From assembly GCF_017994015.1 (NCBI RefSeq), contig NZ_JAGOLP010000002.1, positions 62,001-126,000 of the forward strand: a stretch of 64,000 nt of DNA, given 5' to 3'. Below the pieces are notes generated by a model. That model saw only the letters and a list, made by a program, of their open reading frames with translations. It was not told where the DNA came from and did not search any database. This document shows positions 34,567 through 42,458 of the stretch, in pieces (within the stretch, counting starts at the first letter, position 1; every line of letters starts with the position of its first letter). A program made the translations under genes and the position numbers. Origin of the DNA: Ferrovibrio sp. GTDB lineage: Bacteria > Pseudomonadota > Alphaproteobacteria > Ferrovibrionales > Ferrovibrionaceae.

Positions 34567-35412
34567 CTATTCGCCGGCCGCCTTGAAGATATAGCTCAGC
34601 GCCTCGGGCAGGGCAGCTTCCCAGACTGGCCAGGCATGGCGGCCATTGAGGATGCGCAATTCGGCCGGCTGGCCGGCCTGGCGCAGCCGGCTGTAAAGCA
34701 GCGCGGCCTGGAATTCGATCTGGTATTCGTCATCGTCGCCGGACGCGATGAAGACCGGCAGGCGCCGGCCGGTTTTCAGGAAATCGGCCAGAAGCGGCGG
34801 ATAATTCTGCTTTTGCCACATTTTTGCATCAAAATCGGCACCGCCCGCCGGGGCAAACACGCCGGGCTTGCGCGCCGAGGAATTGGCCGGCGGCGCCGGA
34901 TCGTAGATCGCCGGGCTGAACAAAGCGGCAGCGCCAAACAAATCCGGGTATTTCAGCGCCAGCCGCAAGGCACCGAAACCGCCCATCGACAGGCCGCCGA
35001 TCAGCCGCGCCTGGCGCTCGGGCCGCAGCCGGAACCGCGCCTCAGCCGCCGGCAGCAGGTCGTGGATCAGGGCGTTTTCCATGGCATCGACATACCAGGA
35101 CACGCCCCCTGCCGGCATCACGATCACCGCCGCCGGCATGGCGCCGCGCAGGATCAGGTCATCCACCACCCGCAGCAAGGCGCCGCGTTCGGCCCAGTCC
35201 CTTTCGCTGCCGCCATAACCATGCAGCAGATACAGCACCGGATAGGTCTGCCCGGACTGGGCATAATCATCCGGCAGATAGACATAGACCGGGATCGTGC
35301 GGCCCAGGCTGGGTGCAGCAAAATCATGCGCCTGGATTTCACCGGCTGAAGCGAACCGCAAACCTGAAAGCAGGAGCAGCAGGGATAACAGAACGGCGGG
35401 CAGTTTCAGCAA
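34567..35412 (-). CDS. Secreted esterase D/FrmB-like alpha/beta hydrolase
   Basis: A 281-residue protein with a signal peptide (LLSLLLLLSGLRFASA). Alpha/beta-hydrolase core: YPVLYLLHGYGGSERDW (oxyanion loop), nucleophile elbow GGLSMGGFGAL (Ser), acid likely in ASGDDDEYQ, and His in NGRHAWPVWEAALP. The family includes S-formylglutathione hydrolase-like and feruloyl/mycolyl esterases; the signal peptide favours a periplasmic ester substrate. It is followed downstream by the NDUFA9-like gene. Confidence 0.88.
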   Translation of the reverse strand: MLKLPAVLLSLLLLLSGLRFASAGEIQAHDFAAPSLGRTIPVYVYLPDDYAQSGQTYPVLYLLHGYGGSERDWAERGALLRVVDDLILRGAMPAAVIVMPAGGVSWYVDAMENALIHDLLPAAEARFRLRPERQARLIGGLSMGGFGALRLALKYPDLFGAAALFSPAIYDPAPPANSSARKPGVFAPAGGADFDAKMWQKQNYPPLLADFLKTGRRLPVFIASGDDDEYQIEFQAALLYSRLRQAGQPAELRILNGRHAWPVWEAALPEALSYIFKAAGE

Positions 35413-35415
35413 GGG

Positions 35416-36006
35416 CTACCTCTGGCGCCGCAGCAGCACAAAGAAGGCGCCGGCACCGCCGAGTTCCTGGCGTGCCGGGGCCAGGCCGAGAATCTGGTCG
35501 CGCCAGGGGCCATGGCGCAGGTAATCCGGCAGCCAGGCGCGCAGCACACCACGGCGCTCAAAGATCGGCGGCGGCTCGTCATTGCCGCGCTGGCCCTTGC
35601 CGGTGATCACCAGCAGGCCGCGCTGGCCACGCGCCACCGCCTCGCGTAACAGCCGGTCAAGCGCGCGTTCGGCCTCTTTCAGGGTCAGGCCATGCAGATC
35701 CAGCCGCTGTTCCACCGGGATGCGGCCCTGGATCAGCCTTTGCTTGAGCCGGCCATCCATCTGCGGCAATTGTTTAGGCGCCGCCTTGCCGGCCGGCTTG
35801 ACCGGACCTTTGCGCAGGTTTTCGGCGCGGGCGAAATCGGCCGGGCCGGGCCGTTCCGGACGCAGGATTTTTGGCAACGGCGGCAAATCCGGCACCATCT
35901 TTTCATGCCGGCGCGGCAATGGCCGGGCCTGCGCCGCCACGGCGGACCAGATCTCGCCATCGGGAACCAGGGGGATAGGCCGCGCGTCAGCCTTCTTGGG
36001 CGGCAT
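35416..36006 (-). CDS. Smr/MutS2-domain protein
   Basis: A 196-residue protein with a basic, Pro-rich first half and a C-terminal Smr domain from about residue 98: RLDLHGLTLKEAERALDRLL, the LLVITGKGQRGNDEPP loop (TGxG-type) and a final beta-strand ending in ARQELGGAGAFFVLLRR. Smr domains are nucleases or nucleic-acid binding modules used in ribosome rescue and recombination control. Its ATG lies within the last 20 bp of lutC. Confidence 0.9.
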   Translation of the reverse strand: MPPKKADARPIPLVPDGEIWSAVAAQARPLPRRHEKMVPDLPPLPKILRPERPGPADFARAENLRKGPVKPAGKAAPKQLPQMDGRLKQRLIQGRIPVEQRLDLHGLTLKEAERALDRLLREAVARGQRGLLVITGKGQRGNDEPPPIFERRGVLRAWLPDYLRHGPWRDQILGLAPARQELGGAGAFFVLLRRQR

Positions 36007-36694
36007 CGTCGATCAGCACGATATGCAGCTGGCGCGGACCATGCGCGCCCAGCACCGGCACACCTTCAATATCGGCGGTGCGCGACGGGCCGGTGACCAG
36101 ATTGACGCTGCGCGGCCAGTTCTGCACCCCGCCGATGCTCTGGCGCAGCTTGGCAAAGGCATCTTCCATGCTGCCGGTGATCTGGCTGGAGCGCATCACC
36201 ACAATATGGTTGTCGGGCACAAAATGCAGCGTGGTGGCGGTCTGGCTGCCGGAATGCAGCATCAGCGTGCCGGTTTCGGCAATGCCGGCAAAGGCCGGCG
36301 TGACACTGACCAGATCGCGGCTGCGGCCCGGCCCAGCCTCGATGCTGAGCAACGGCTTGTCGGCCCAGGGCAGCGCCTGCAGATCCGGATGCGGCGCCAG
36401 CCGCAGGGTGGTGGGCAGGTTGCGCTGCGCCAGGTAATTGGCAATGGCTTCCGGCACATCCTGCGGCGCCGCCACCCGATCCACCGTCACAGTGAGCGCC
36501 GTGGCCTTCTGGATGAACAATTCCACCTGCTGCGGCTGCGGCAATTGCGCCCGCTGCGGCACCAGATTGCGCTGTGGTGCGCCGATACGCTGGTTGACCC
36601 GGGCCACGGCAGCATCATAGCTGGCGGCATCTTCCTGGCCGCGCTTGAGGCCACGGCGCAGGGTGCTGAATATCTTCTCGCGCGCTGTCGACAT
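35987..36694 (-). CDS. lutC: Lactate utilisation protein C (LUD domain)
   Basis: A 235-residue LUD-domain protein starting at ATG 36694, just inside the end of lutB; the open frame upstream of that point is a lutB shadow. Typical segments: VSVTPAFAGIAETGTLMLHSG and ILVGPSRTADIE-like VTGPSRTADIEGVPVLGAHGP. Together with LutA and LutB it oxidises L-lactate to pyruvate. Last of the lutABC set. Confidence 0.92.
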   Translation of the reverse strand: MSTAREKIFSTLRRGLKRGQEDAASYDAAVARVNQRIGAPQRNLVPQRAQLPQPQQVELFIQKATALTVTVDRVAAPQDVPEAIANYLAQRNLPTTLRLAPHPDLQALPWADKPLLSIEAGPGRSRDLVSVTPAFAGIAETGTLMLHSGSQTATTLHFVPDNHIVVMRSSQITGSMEDAFAKLRQSIGGVQNWPRSVNLVTGPSRTADIEGVPVLGAHGPRQLHIVLIDDAAQEG

Positions 36695-36695
36695 T

Positions 36696-38135
36696 TCAGC
36701 TTCCCTTGCGCTTTTTCCATTGCGCCATAAACGTATCGCCCTGCGGCGCCGGGAAATCCCGCGCTGCGGTCCAGCCGCCGGCCAGTGGCAGGCTGGCGAA
36801 ACGCCCCTTGCGACGGCCGAGCGCGGCCAGCAGGCCGATGCCGAGCCGCGTGGCCAGGTGATACAAAGCCGGGCGCCGCGCCAGCCAGGCCCAGGCCTCG
36901 ATGCCCCAGCGCTGCAACGGCGGCGTGATCTGCTGGTCATGCGCCAGCTCGCGCCAATGCCGCATGATCTTGGGCAAAGGAATCCGCATCGGGCAGACTT
37001 CCTCGCATTTGCCGCAGAAGGTGGAAGCATTGGGCAGATGCTGGGCCGCTTCCAGGCCGATCATATGCGGATCAAGTGCGGCGCCGATCGGGCCGGGATA
37101 AACCCAGCCATAGGCATGGCCGCCGACCGAATGATAGACCGGGCAATTATTCATGCAGGCGCCGCAGCGGATGCAGCGCATCAGGTCTTCCAGCGGCGAG
37201 CCGAGCATCTCGCTGCGGCCGTTATCCAGCAGCACAACATGGAATTCCTCCGGCCCATCCACGTCATCCGGCCGCTTCGGGCCGCAGGACAGCGTGGTGT
37301 AGCAGCTCATTTCCTGGCCGGTGGCGGAACGTGCCAGCACGCGCAGGATGGTGCTGACATCCTCCAGATTCGGCATCACCTTTTCGATGCTTGAAACAAC
37401 GATATGCATCTTCGGCAGGCTCTGGGTCAGATCGCCATTGCCCTCGTTGGTCACGATCACCGTGGCGCCGGTTTCGGCAATCAGGAAATTCGCCCCGGTG
37501 ATGCCCACATCGGCCTTGAAATAGGCTTCACGCAATACGCTGCGCGCCTCACTCACCAAAGTCTGCGGCTCGGTCGAGCGTTTGCCCGGCTTGATGCCGT
37601 TGGGCGCGTAATCCGGGTGATGTTCCTCGAACAGATCGGCCACCTGCTCGCGCGTCTTGTGCAAAGCCGGGCCGATGATATGGCTCGGCGGCTCATGCGC
37701 CAGCTGGATGATGTATTCGCCCAGATCGGTCTCGATCGGCTGGATGCCATGCTGTTCCAGGAAGGCGTTGAGGCCGATCTCCTCGGTGACCATCGACTTG
37801 CCCTTGGTCACCGTCTTGGCTTCGCGCTTGCGGCACAAAGCCAGGATGGTCTCGCGCGCCTCACGCGGCGTGCGGCACCAATGCACATGGCCGCCCCTGG
37901 CCGTCACCGCCTGCTCAAAGCGCTCCAGATACAGATCAAGATGCGCCATGACATGCTGCTTGATCGCCATGCCCTGATCGCGCAGCGCCTCGAATTCCGG
38001 CAATTCACGCGCGGTTTCAACCCGCCGGCTGGCCATCGGGCCGCCGATGATCGCCATTGCCTTGCGCAGATTGGGATCTTTCAGCGCCTTGCTGGCATTA
38101 TCCTTGAAGGCCGGTGAAGTGATCTGCATGCTCAT
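36696..38135 (-). CDS. lutB: Lactate utilisation iron-sulfur protein B
   Basis: A 479-residue protein. LUD domain in the first 300 residues (VTKGKSMVTEEIGLN, AETGATVIVTNEGNG), then two 4Fe-4S motifs CIRCGACMNNCPVY and CGKCEEVCPMRIPLP, and a C-terminal tail. Length fits LutB/YkgF. Starts 3 bp after lutA and overlaps nothing upstream. No lutR or lactate permease gene is adjacent. Confidence 0.95.
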   Translation of the reverse strand: MSMQITSPAFKDNASKALKDPNLRKAMAIIGGPMASRRVETARELPEFEALRDQGMAIKQHVMAHLDLYLERFEQAVTARGGHVHWCRTPREARETILALCRKREAKTVTKGKSMVTEEIGLNAFLEQHGIQPIETDLGEYIIQLAHEPPSHIIGPALHKTREQVADLFEEHHPDYAPNGIKPGKRSTEPQTLVSEARSVLREAYFKADVGITGANFLIAETGATVIVTNEGNGDLTQSLPKMHIVVSSIEKVMPNLEDVSTILRVLARSATGQEMSCYTTLSCGPKRPDDVDGPEEFHVVLLDNGRSEMLGSPLEDLMRCIRCGACMNNCPVYHSVGGHAYGWVYPGPIGAALDPHMIGLEAAQHLPNASTFCGKCEEVCPMRIPLPKIMRHWRELAHDQQITPPLQRWGIEAWAWLARRPALYHLATRLGIGLLAALGRRKGRFASLPLAGGWTAARDFPAPQGDTFMAQWKKRKGS

Positions 38136-38138
38136 GCT

Positions 38139-38948
38139 TCAGCCCTCACTGGCTTCGCCGATGGCCGGCGCCTGGGTCATGCCGGCCAGCACCTCGGCAA
38201 CATGGCGCACCTGCACCCGGCTGCCTTCACGTTTCAGCTTGCCGGCCATGTTCATCAGGCAGCCCATATCGCCGGCCAGCAGCAGGTCGGCGCCGCTGGC
38301 TGCGATCTGCGCCGTCTTGCGCCCGGCGATATCGGCCGAGACTTCACCATATTTGACGCAGAAAGTGCCGCCGAAGCCGCAGCAGGTTTCAGCGCCTTCC
38401 AGTTCCACCAGATTGGCCCCGGTCACGCCAGCCAGAAGCTGGCGCGGCTGCGCCTTGATGCCGAGTTCACGCAGGCCGGAACAGGAATCGTGATAGGCGA
38501 TGCGGGTTTCACCCGGCAGGCTGGCCGCCACCGCCTCAACCCGCAGCACATCGGCCAGGAAGCTGGTCAATTCCCACACCTTGGCGGCAAAGGCTTCGGC
38601 ACGGGCCTGTTGCGCCGCATCGCCGGCAAACAGTGCCGGATAATGTTCACGCAGCATGCCGGCGCAGGAGCCGGAGGGCGCCACGATAAAATCATAACCC
38701 TCAAAAACCTGGATCACCTGGCGCGCAATCGCCGCCGTGTCCTTGCGGTCGCCGCTGTTATAGGCCGGCTGGCCGCAGCAGACCTGGGCTTCCGGCACTT
38801 CAACCCGGCAGCCTGCATTTTCCAGCAACTGCACCGCCGAGAAGCCGACGCTGGGCCGGAACAGATCAACTAGGCAGGTGACAAACAGCGCCACACGCGG
38901 ATTTTGCGGCCGCTCGGCCGGCGCGGCGGGGAAGGCATGCTGGGTCAT
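38139..38948 (-). CDS. lutA: Lactate utilisation protein A (CCG domain)
   Basis: A 269-residue protein from ATG 38948. Two Cys-rich CCG domains: VCCGQPAYNSGDR (about residue 56) and ETCCGFGGTFCVKYGEVS (about 190), with further Cys in SGSCAGML and HDSCSGLRELG. These coordinate iron-sulfur centres in LutA/GlpC/heterodisulfide reductase-like subunits. First gene of lutABC. A longer open frame upstream (to 39323) is unsupported. Confidence 0.93.
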   Translation of the reverse strand: MTQHAFPAAPAERPQNPRVALFVTCLVDLFRPSVGFSAVQLLENAGCRVEVPEAQVCCGQPAYNSGDRKDTAAIARQVIQVFEGYDFIVAPSGSCAGMLREHYPALFAGDAAQQARAEAFAAKVWELTSFLADVLRVEAVAASLPGETRIAYHDSCSGLRELGIKAQPRQLLAGVTGANLVELEGAETCCGFGGTFCVKYGEVSADIAGRKTAQIAASGADLLLAGDMGCLMNMAGKLKREGSRVQVRHVAEVLAGMTQAPAIGEASEG

Positions 38949-39171
38949 CAGAGATACTCGGCGTAAGCGGGCATGGTGTGGGGCACTCCCGGGCTGCCGG
39001 GCGGCTGAAACATTGCCGCGCCGTTTGCATTGGTTGTCGGCCAGCAGCGGCAAAAATGCAAGTCTGGCGGCAAGCCCGGGCCGGCACCGCTTTTTCGCCA
39101 CGGCAAGCAAGACAAGCGCCGGCCGGCACAATATTATCGTGGCCTTGCTACCGGGGGATGCACTGCACAGG

Positions 39172-40041
39172 ATGTCTGGATTTTCTCGCCTGATTTTTGC
39201 CGCTTTACTGGCTGTTGTTTTGCTGGGCTTTGCTGCCAGCCGGCAAACATGGGCGCAGAATGCCAGCCAGGATTTCACCCTCGACCTGCTGGCGCTGGGG
39301 CTGCAACTGGATGAACAGATCAAGGCGGCTGACCTGGCAGCGCGGGCCGATGCCGCCGCTTTGCTGGCGGCACAGCAGAGCCAGCAGCGGGCGATCTGGT
39401 GGCTCGGCGGGGCCGGGCTGCTGCTGATGATGGCTGCCCTGGGCGGCGGCGGCGCGGCCGGCTATCTGGCCTGGCGGCAAAGCCGCCGGCAGGCGCAGCA
39501 GCAGGCCGAAAACCTGCTGCAAGCCCTGCACAAGCTGGAACACAGCCTGGTGCGGCTGCAACGGCCTTTCCTGGTGATCGAGCCGGTCGGGCTTGCCAAT
39601 CTTGGCCCCTATATCCCGGTGAGCGGGCAGTTCATCCTGCGCAACCGCGGCGCCAGCCCGGCCTTGCAGCTTCAGCAAAGCGCGGCGCTGAAAGTGCTGC
39701 CCTATCCGATCACCGAGCATTTTGCCTTCACCGAGGAAGAGGAATGGCCCTACACCACGCTGCCGGCCATCGGCCCCGGCACCAGTCTGGCCAGCCAGGC
39801 GCCGGGCGGGCCGTTTCCGCCCGATATGCTGGCCGGGCTGATTGAAGGCCGCCAGAACCGGCTTTATCTGGTTGGTTCAGTGGCCTATCAGGATGGACTG
39901 GGCAACAGCTATCGCAGCGATTTCTGCCATGCGCTGAAATTTGAGCGGCCGGCCGAGCTGGCGCAGGCGATCCGCGACGAGCAGATGGTGAACTATACCG
40001 CGAGCTTCGAGCGCGCGCCGCTGCATAACGAGGATGTCTGA
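39172..40041 (+). CDS. Membrane-anchored hypothetical protein
   Basis: A 289-residue protein from ATG 39172. Signal or anchor helix at residues 7-25 and a second membrane helix at about 74-100 (WWLGGAGLLLMMAALGGGGAAGYLAW), then a coiled segment (RRQAQQQAENLLQALHKLEHS) and a C-terminal beta-rich domain of about 150 residues (PFLVIEPVGLANLGPYIPVS, FILRNRGASPALQLQ) resembling the FLVI-type conserved C-terminal half found in many alphaproteobacterial membrane proteins. Function unknown. The GNAT gene begins 3 bp after its stop. Confidence 0.68.
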   Translation: MSGFSRLIFAALLAVVLLGFAASRQTWAQNASQDFTLDLLALGLQLDEQIKAADLAARADAAALLAAQQSQQRAIWWLGGAGLLLMMAALGGGGAAGYLAWRQSRRQAQQQAENLLQALHKLEHSLVRLQRPFLVIEPVGLANLGPYIPVSGQFILRNRGASPALQLQQSAALKVLPYPITEHFAFTEEEEWPYTTLPAIGPGTSLASQAPGGPFPPDMLAGLIEGRQNRLYLVGSVAYQDGLGNSYRSDFCHALKFERPAELAQAIRDEQMVNYTASFERAPLHNEDV

Positions 40042-40044
40042 GCC

Positions 40045-40575
40045 GTGTCCGAAACCATCAGGCTGCGCCCGGTGGCGCCGGCCGACCTGCCGCAAATCCA
40101 GGCCATCTATGCGCATCATGTCGCCACCGGCCTGGCCTCGTTTGAGGAAACCCCGCCCGATCTGGCCGAAATGACCCGCCGGCATGATGCCCTGCTGGAA
40201 GCCGGCTATCCCTATCTGGTGGCCGAACAGGGCGGCGCCATCCTGGGCTATGCCTATGCCGGCGCCTATCGCGCCCGCCCGGCCTATCGCTTCACGGTGG
40301 AGAATTCGATCTATGTGCGCCACGATCTGCGGCGCGGCGGCATCGGCCGCCGGCTGCTGCCGGCACTGATCGAGGCCAGCGCGGCACGCGGCTATCGCCA
40401 GATGATCGCGGTGATCGGCGACAGCGCCAATGCCGCCTCGATCCAGCTGCATGCCGCCTTCGGCTTCCAGACCATCGGCACATTGCCCAGCATCGGCTTC
40501 AAATTCGGCCGCTGGGTGGATTCCGTGCTGATGCAGCGGCCGCTCGGTGCCGGCGACACCACGCCGCCTGTATGA
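40045..40575 (+). CDS. GNAT acetyltransferase, PAT/MnaT-like
   Basis: A 176-residue GNAT enzyme. RPVAPADLPQIQAIYAHHV at the N-terminus, conserved SIYVRHDLRRGGIGRRLLPALI (acetyl-CoA pyrophosphate loop RRGGIGRRL) and MIAVIGDSANAASIQLHAAFGF. This layout is that of phosphinothricin/L-amino-acid N-acetyltransferases. It may acetylate methionine sulfoximine-type compounds or amino acids. Start is GTG at 40045. Confidence 0.9.
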   Translation: MSETIRLRPVAPADLPQIQAIYAHHVATGLASFEETPPDLAEMTRRHDALLEAGYPYLVAEQGGAILGYAYAGAYRARPAYRFTVENSIYVRHDLRRGGIGRRLLPALIEASAARGYRQMIAVIGDSANAASIQLHAAFGFQTIGTLPSIGFKFGRWVDSVLMQRPLGAGDTTPPV

Positions 40576-40682
40576 ACAATATTCCCGTGTGATTCTGTTC
40601 ATGATTGCCTGATAGGCTGTCCCGTAATTTTCATGGCCGGGAAAACCGAAATGTTTCGGCAAGGCGCAGTGGGCAGGCAGGC

Positions 40683-41213
40683 ATGAGCAGCGACAAGGAT
40701 GGCCGCCGCCCCGGCCTGGCAGTAACCCCGCCAGCTTTGCGTGGGGCACGCTTGATCGAGGCCCCCCGGCATCCCTTGCTGGTGCAGTTGCGGGATTACT
40801 GGCAGGGCAAATGCGGCCCCGATGGCCAATTGCCCGGCCGCGCCGCCATCGACCCGCTGGAATTACGCGGCCTGTTGCCGCAGATTTTCCTGATCGACGC
40901 TGCTTTGCTGCCCGATGGCAGCCATGATTACCGCGTGCGCCTGATGGGCACGGCGCATAGCGGCATCTATGGCGATGGCCATGTCGGCAAACGCTTGCAG
41001 GATATGTTCGGCGATTATGCGCCGGTTTTCACCACGCTGTATGACCAGATTTGCCTGGCACCACGCTGCTACAGCAACGAAGGCCGGATTTTCTGGTGGC
41101 GCAATGCCGACTTCATCGCCTTCGAAGGTTTCCACGCCCCGCTGGCCAGCGATGGCCGCCAGGTGGACATGATCCTGGGCGCGGCGGTGTTTGATTATGG
41201 CAAGGCAGGATAG
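40683..41213 (+). CDS. PAS_5-domain protein (first of three in window)
   Basis: A 176-residue stand-alone PAS_5 (PF07310-like) protein: LVQLRDYWQGKCGPDGQLPGRAAIDPLELRGLLPQIFLID, a run with YRVRLMGTAHSGIYG, and MILGAAVFDY at the end (quoted in parts). The family is common in Rhodospirillales and has no assigned function; the pocket suggests small-molecule sensing. The ATG at 40683 is preferred, although the frame opens at 40605. Confidence 0.8.
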   Translation: MSSDKDGRRPGLAVTPPALRGARLIEAPRHPLLVQLRDYWQGKCGPDGQLPGRAAIDPLELRGLLPQIFLIDAALLPDGSHDYRVRLMGTAHSGIYGDGHVGKRLQDMFGDYAPVFTTLYDQICLAPRCYSNEGRIFWWRNADFIAFEGFHAPLASDGRQVDMILGAAVFDYGKAG

Positions 41214-41707
41214 GCAGCGCGTTCGGCCTGGCCGGGCGGCTGCCACAGGGTTTCGATAAAATCGAACATCGGGCGGGTGACCTGGAGCGAATAGGTTTCG
41301 CCTTTGCCGGCATTGCGCTGCTCCACCCGCTGCCAGCGGGTTTCAGCCGGCACATCCAGCACATGCAGGGCGCAGCCCAGCCCGGCTTGTTCAGCAGCCG
41401 TGGTGAAACGGGCGCGGGATTCGGCGCGCAGGAAGCTGAGATCAAGGATCGCCGGCAGACCCTGGCGGCCCGATTGCAGGGCAAGCTTCAGAATCTGCGC
41501 CTCGCAGCGCGCCACCCGCTCGACCATCCAGGCAATGCTCATGCTGGCCGGCTTGTCCGGGCTGAACAACCCGACCATCCATTCATCGATACTGAAATGC
41601 AGCCCGCCGATACGCTCTTGCAGGCGCAGGGCATAGGTGGTCTTGCCGGCGCCGGTAGCGCCGCAGATCAGGTGGAAAGTCGGCGGGATCGTGGGGGGCT
41701 GGGTCAT
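41195..41707 (-). CDS. P-loop kinase-like ATPase (AAA_33)
   Basis: A 170-residue protein with Walker A CGATGAGKTTYALRL near the N-terminus, a SIDEWMVGLF lid-type motif, ILDLSFLRAESR (Walker B/acceptor loop) and the final basic RWQRVEQRNAGK. It resembles zeta-toxin/polynucleotide-kinase-like small ATPases. Overlaps the DUF2239 gene by 4 nt and shares its promoter. Its 3' end overlaps the convergent PAS_5 gene by 19 bp. Confidence 0.82.
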   Translation of the reverse strand: MTQPPTIPPTFHLICGATGAGKTTYALRLQERIGGLHFSIDEWMVGLFSPDKPASMSIAWMVERVARCEAQILKLALQSGRQGLPAILDLSFLRAESRARFTTAAEQAGLGCALHVLDVPAETRWQRVEQRNAGKGETYSLQVTRPMFDFIETLWQPPGQAERAAYPALP

Positions 41708-42303
41708 GGCTTGCTCTCAACAGCAAAGGCGGCCTGGGCGAGTTTTTGCAGATGGGCGCGGATATCGGCCGGCCAGGCTTCGATACGGCGCGCAAAACCG
41801 GCGGCATCACCGGCAAACAGGGCGCGCGCCGCCTCATCATAATCCGGTGCATTGCCGGCCATGGCGGCCATGAAACGATAGGCGGCATCGCGGCCGCGGC
41901 GCAGCTTTTCGGCGCCCTCTGTCGCGCGGCGGGCTTCCTCCACCAGCTTGCGCAACGCCACCGAGGCGCCGCCGGGTTGGGCATTGAGCCAATCCCAATG
42001 ACGCGGCAGCAAGGTGACTTCACGCGCCACCACGCCAAGTTTGGGCCGGCCCGGACCCGGCCGTGCTACCGGCGCGGTTTCAGCGGCAGCAGCGGCGCGC
42101 AGCCGGGCCAGCATCTCGGCCTCGCTGCCGCGCAAGTCAAATTCCAGCGGCGCGCTGGTCTGATCATCAAAAACCAGCGGCTGCATGGTCGGATCACGCT
42201 GCAATTCAGCCCATAAAGCCAGGGCGACGCTTTCATGGTCGCCACCGGCCAGGCGGCGGTTGCCGACAAAGGCGGTGCAGGTTGGTGTTGGTTCGGTGGT
42301 CAT
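41704..42303 (-). CDS. DUF2239 family protein
   Basis: A 199-residue protein. The N-terminus has FVGNRRLAGGDHESVALALW; the centre has RPGPGRPKLGVVAREVTLLPRHWDWLNAQPGGASVALRKLVEEARR, the diagnostic DUF2239 block (given in parts: GRPKLGVVAREVTLLPRHW and GGASVALRKLVEEARR). It looks like a DNA-binding or ribbon-helix type protein but function is unknown. ATG 42303 follows GGAG at 6 nt. First gene of a two-gene unit with the P-loop kinase, preceded by two palindromic operator sites. Confidence 0.85.
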   Translation of the reverse strand: MTTEPTPTCTAFVGNRRLAGGDHESVALALWAELQRDPTMQPLVFDDQTSAPLEFDLRGSEAEMLARLRAAAAAETAPVARPGPGRPKLGVVAREVTLLPRHWDWLNAQPGGASVALRKLVEEARRATEGAEKLRRGRDAAYRFMAAMAGNAPDYDEAARALFAGDAAGFARRIEAWPADIRAHLQKLAQAAFAVESKP

Positions 42304-42333
42304 CTGCTGCTCCAGGAAATCCGCCGCAGTTAT

Positions 42334-42371
42334 TACCCGGATAAAAATCACGTGTCAATTATATCCGGGTA
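42334..42371. promoter_or_regulatory. Double palindromic operator TACCCGGATA / TATCCGGGTA
   Basis: Two sites, 42334-42343 and 42362-42371, each a palindrome of the form TAYCCGGRTA, and mutually inverted; centre distance 28 bp. They lie 31-68 bp before the DUF2239 start and 88 bp before the flippase start. The regulator is unknown. Confidence 0.65.
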
Positions 42372-42458
42372 TTATTTTGAGGCATCGGAGTTTCACATTG
42401 CCGATGCTGCATCAGCGCTGCTAGGTAAAGGCTTCATCTGCAAGCGATTGGCAGGCCC

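Noticed and set aside
38139-39323. 394-residue version of LutA
   Set aside because: The N-terminal extension has no LutA similarity; the family start matches ATG 38948.
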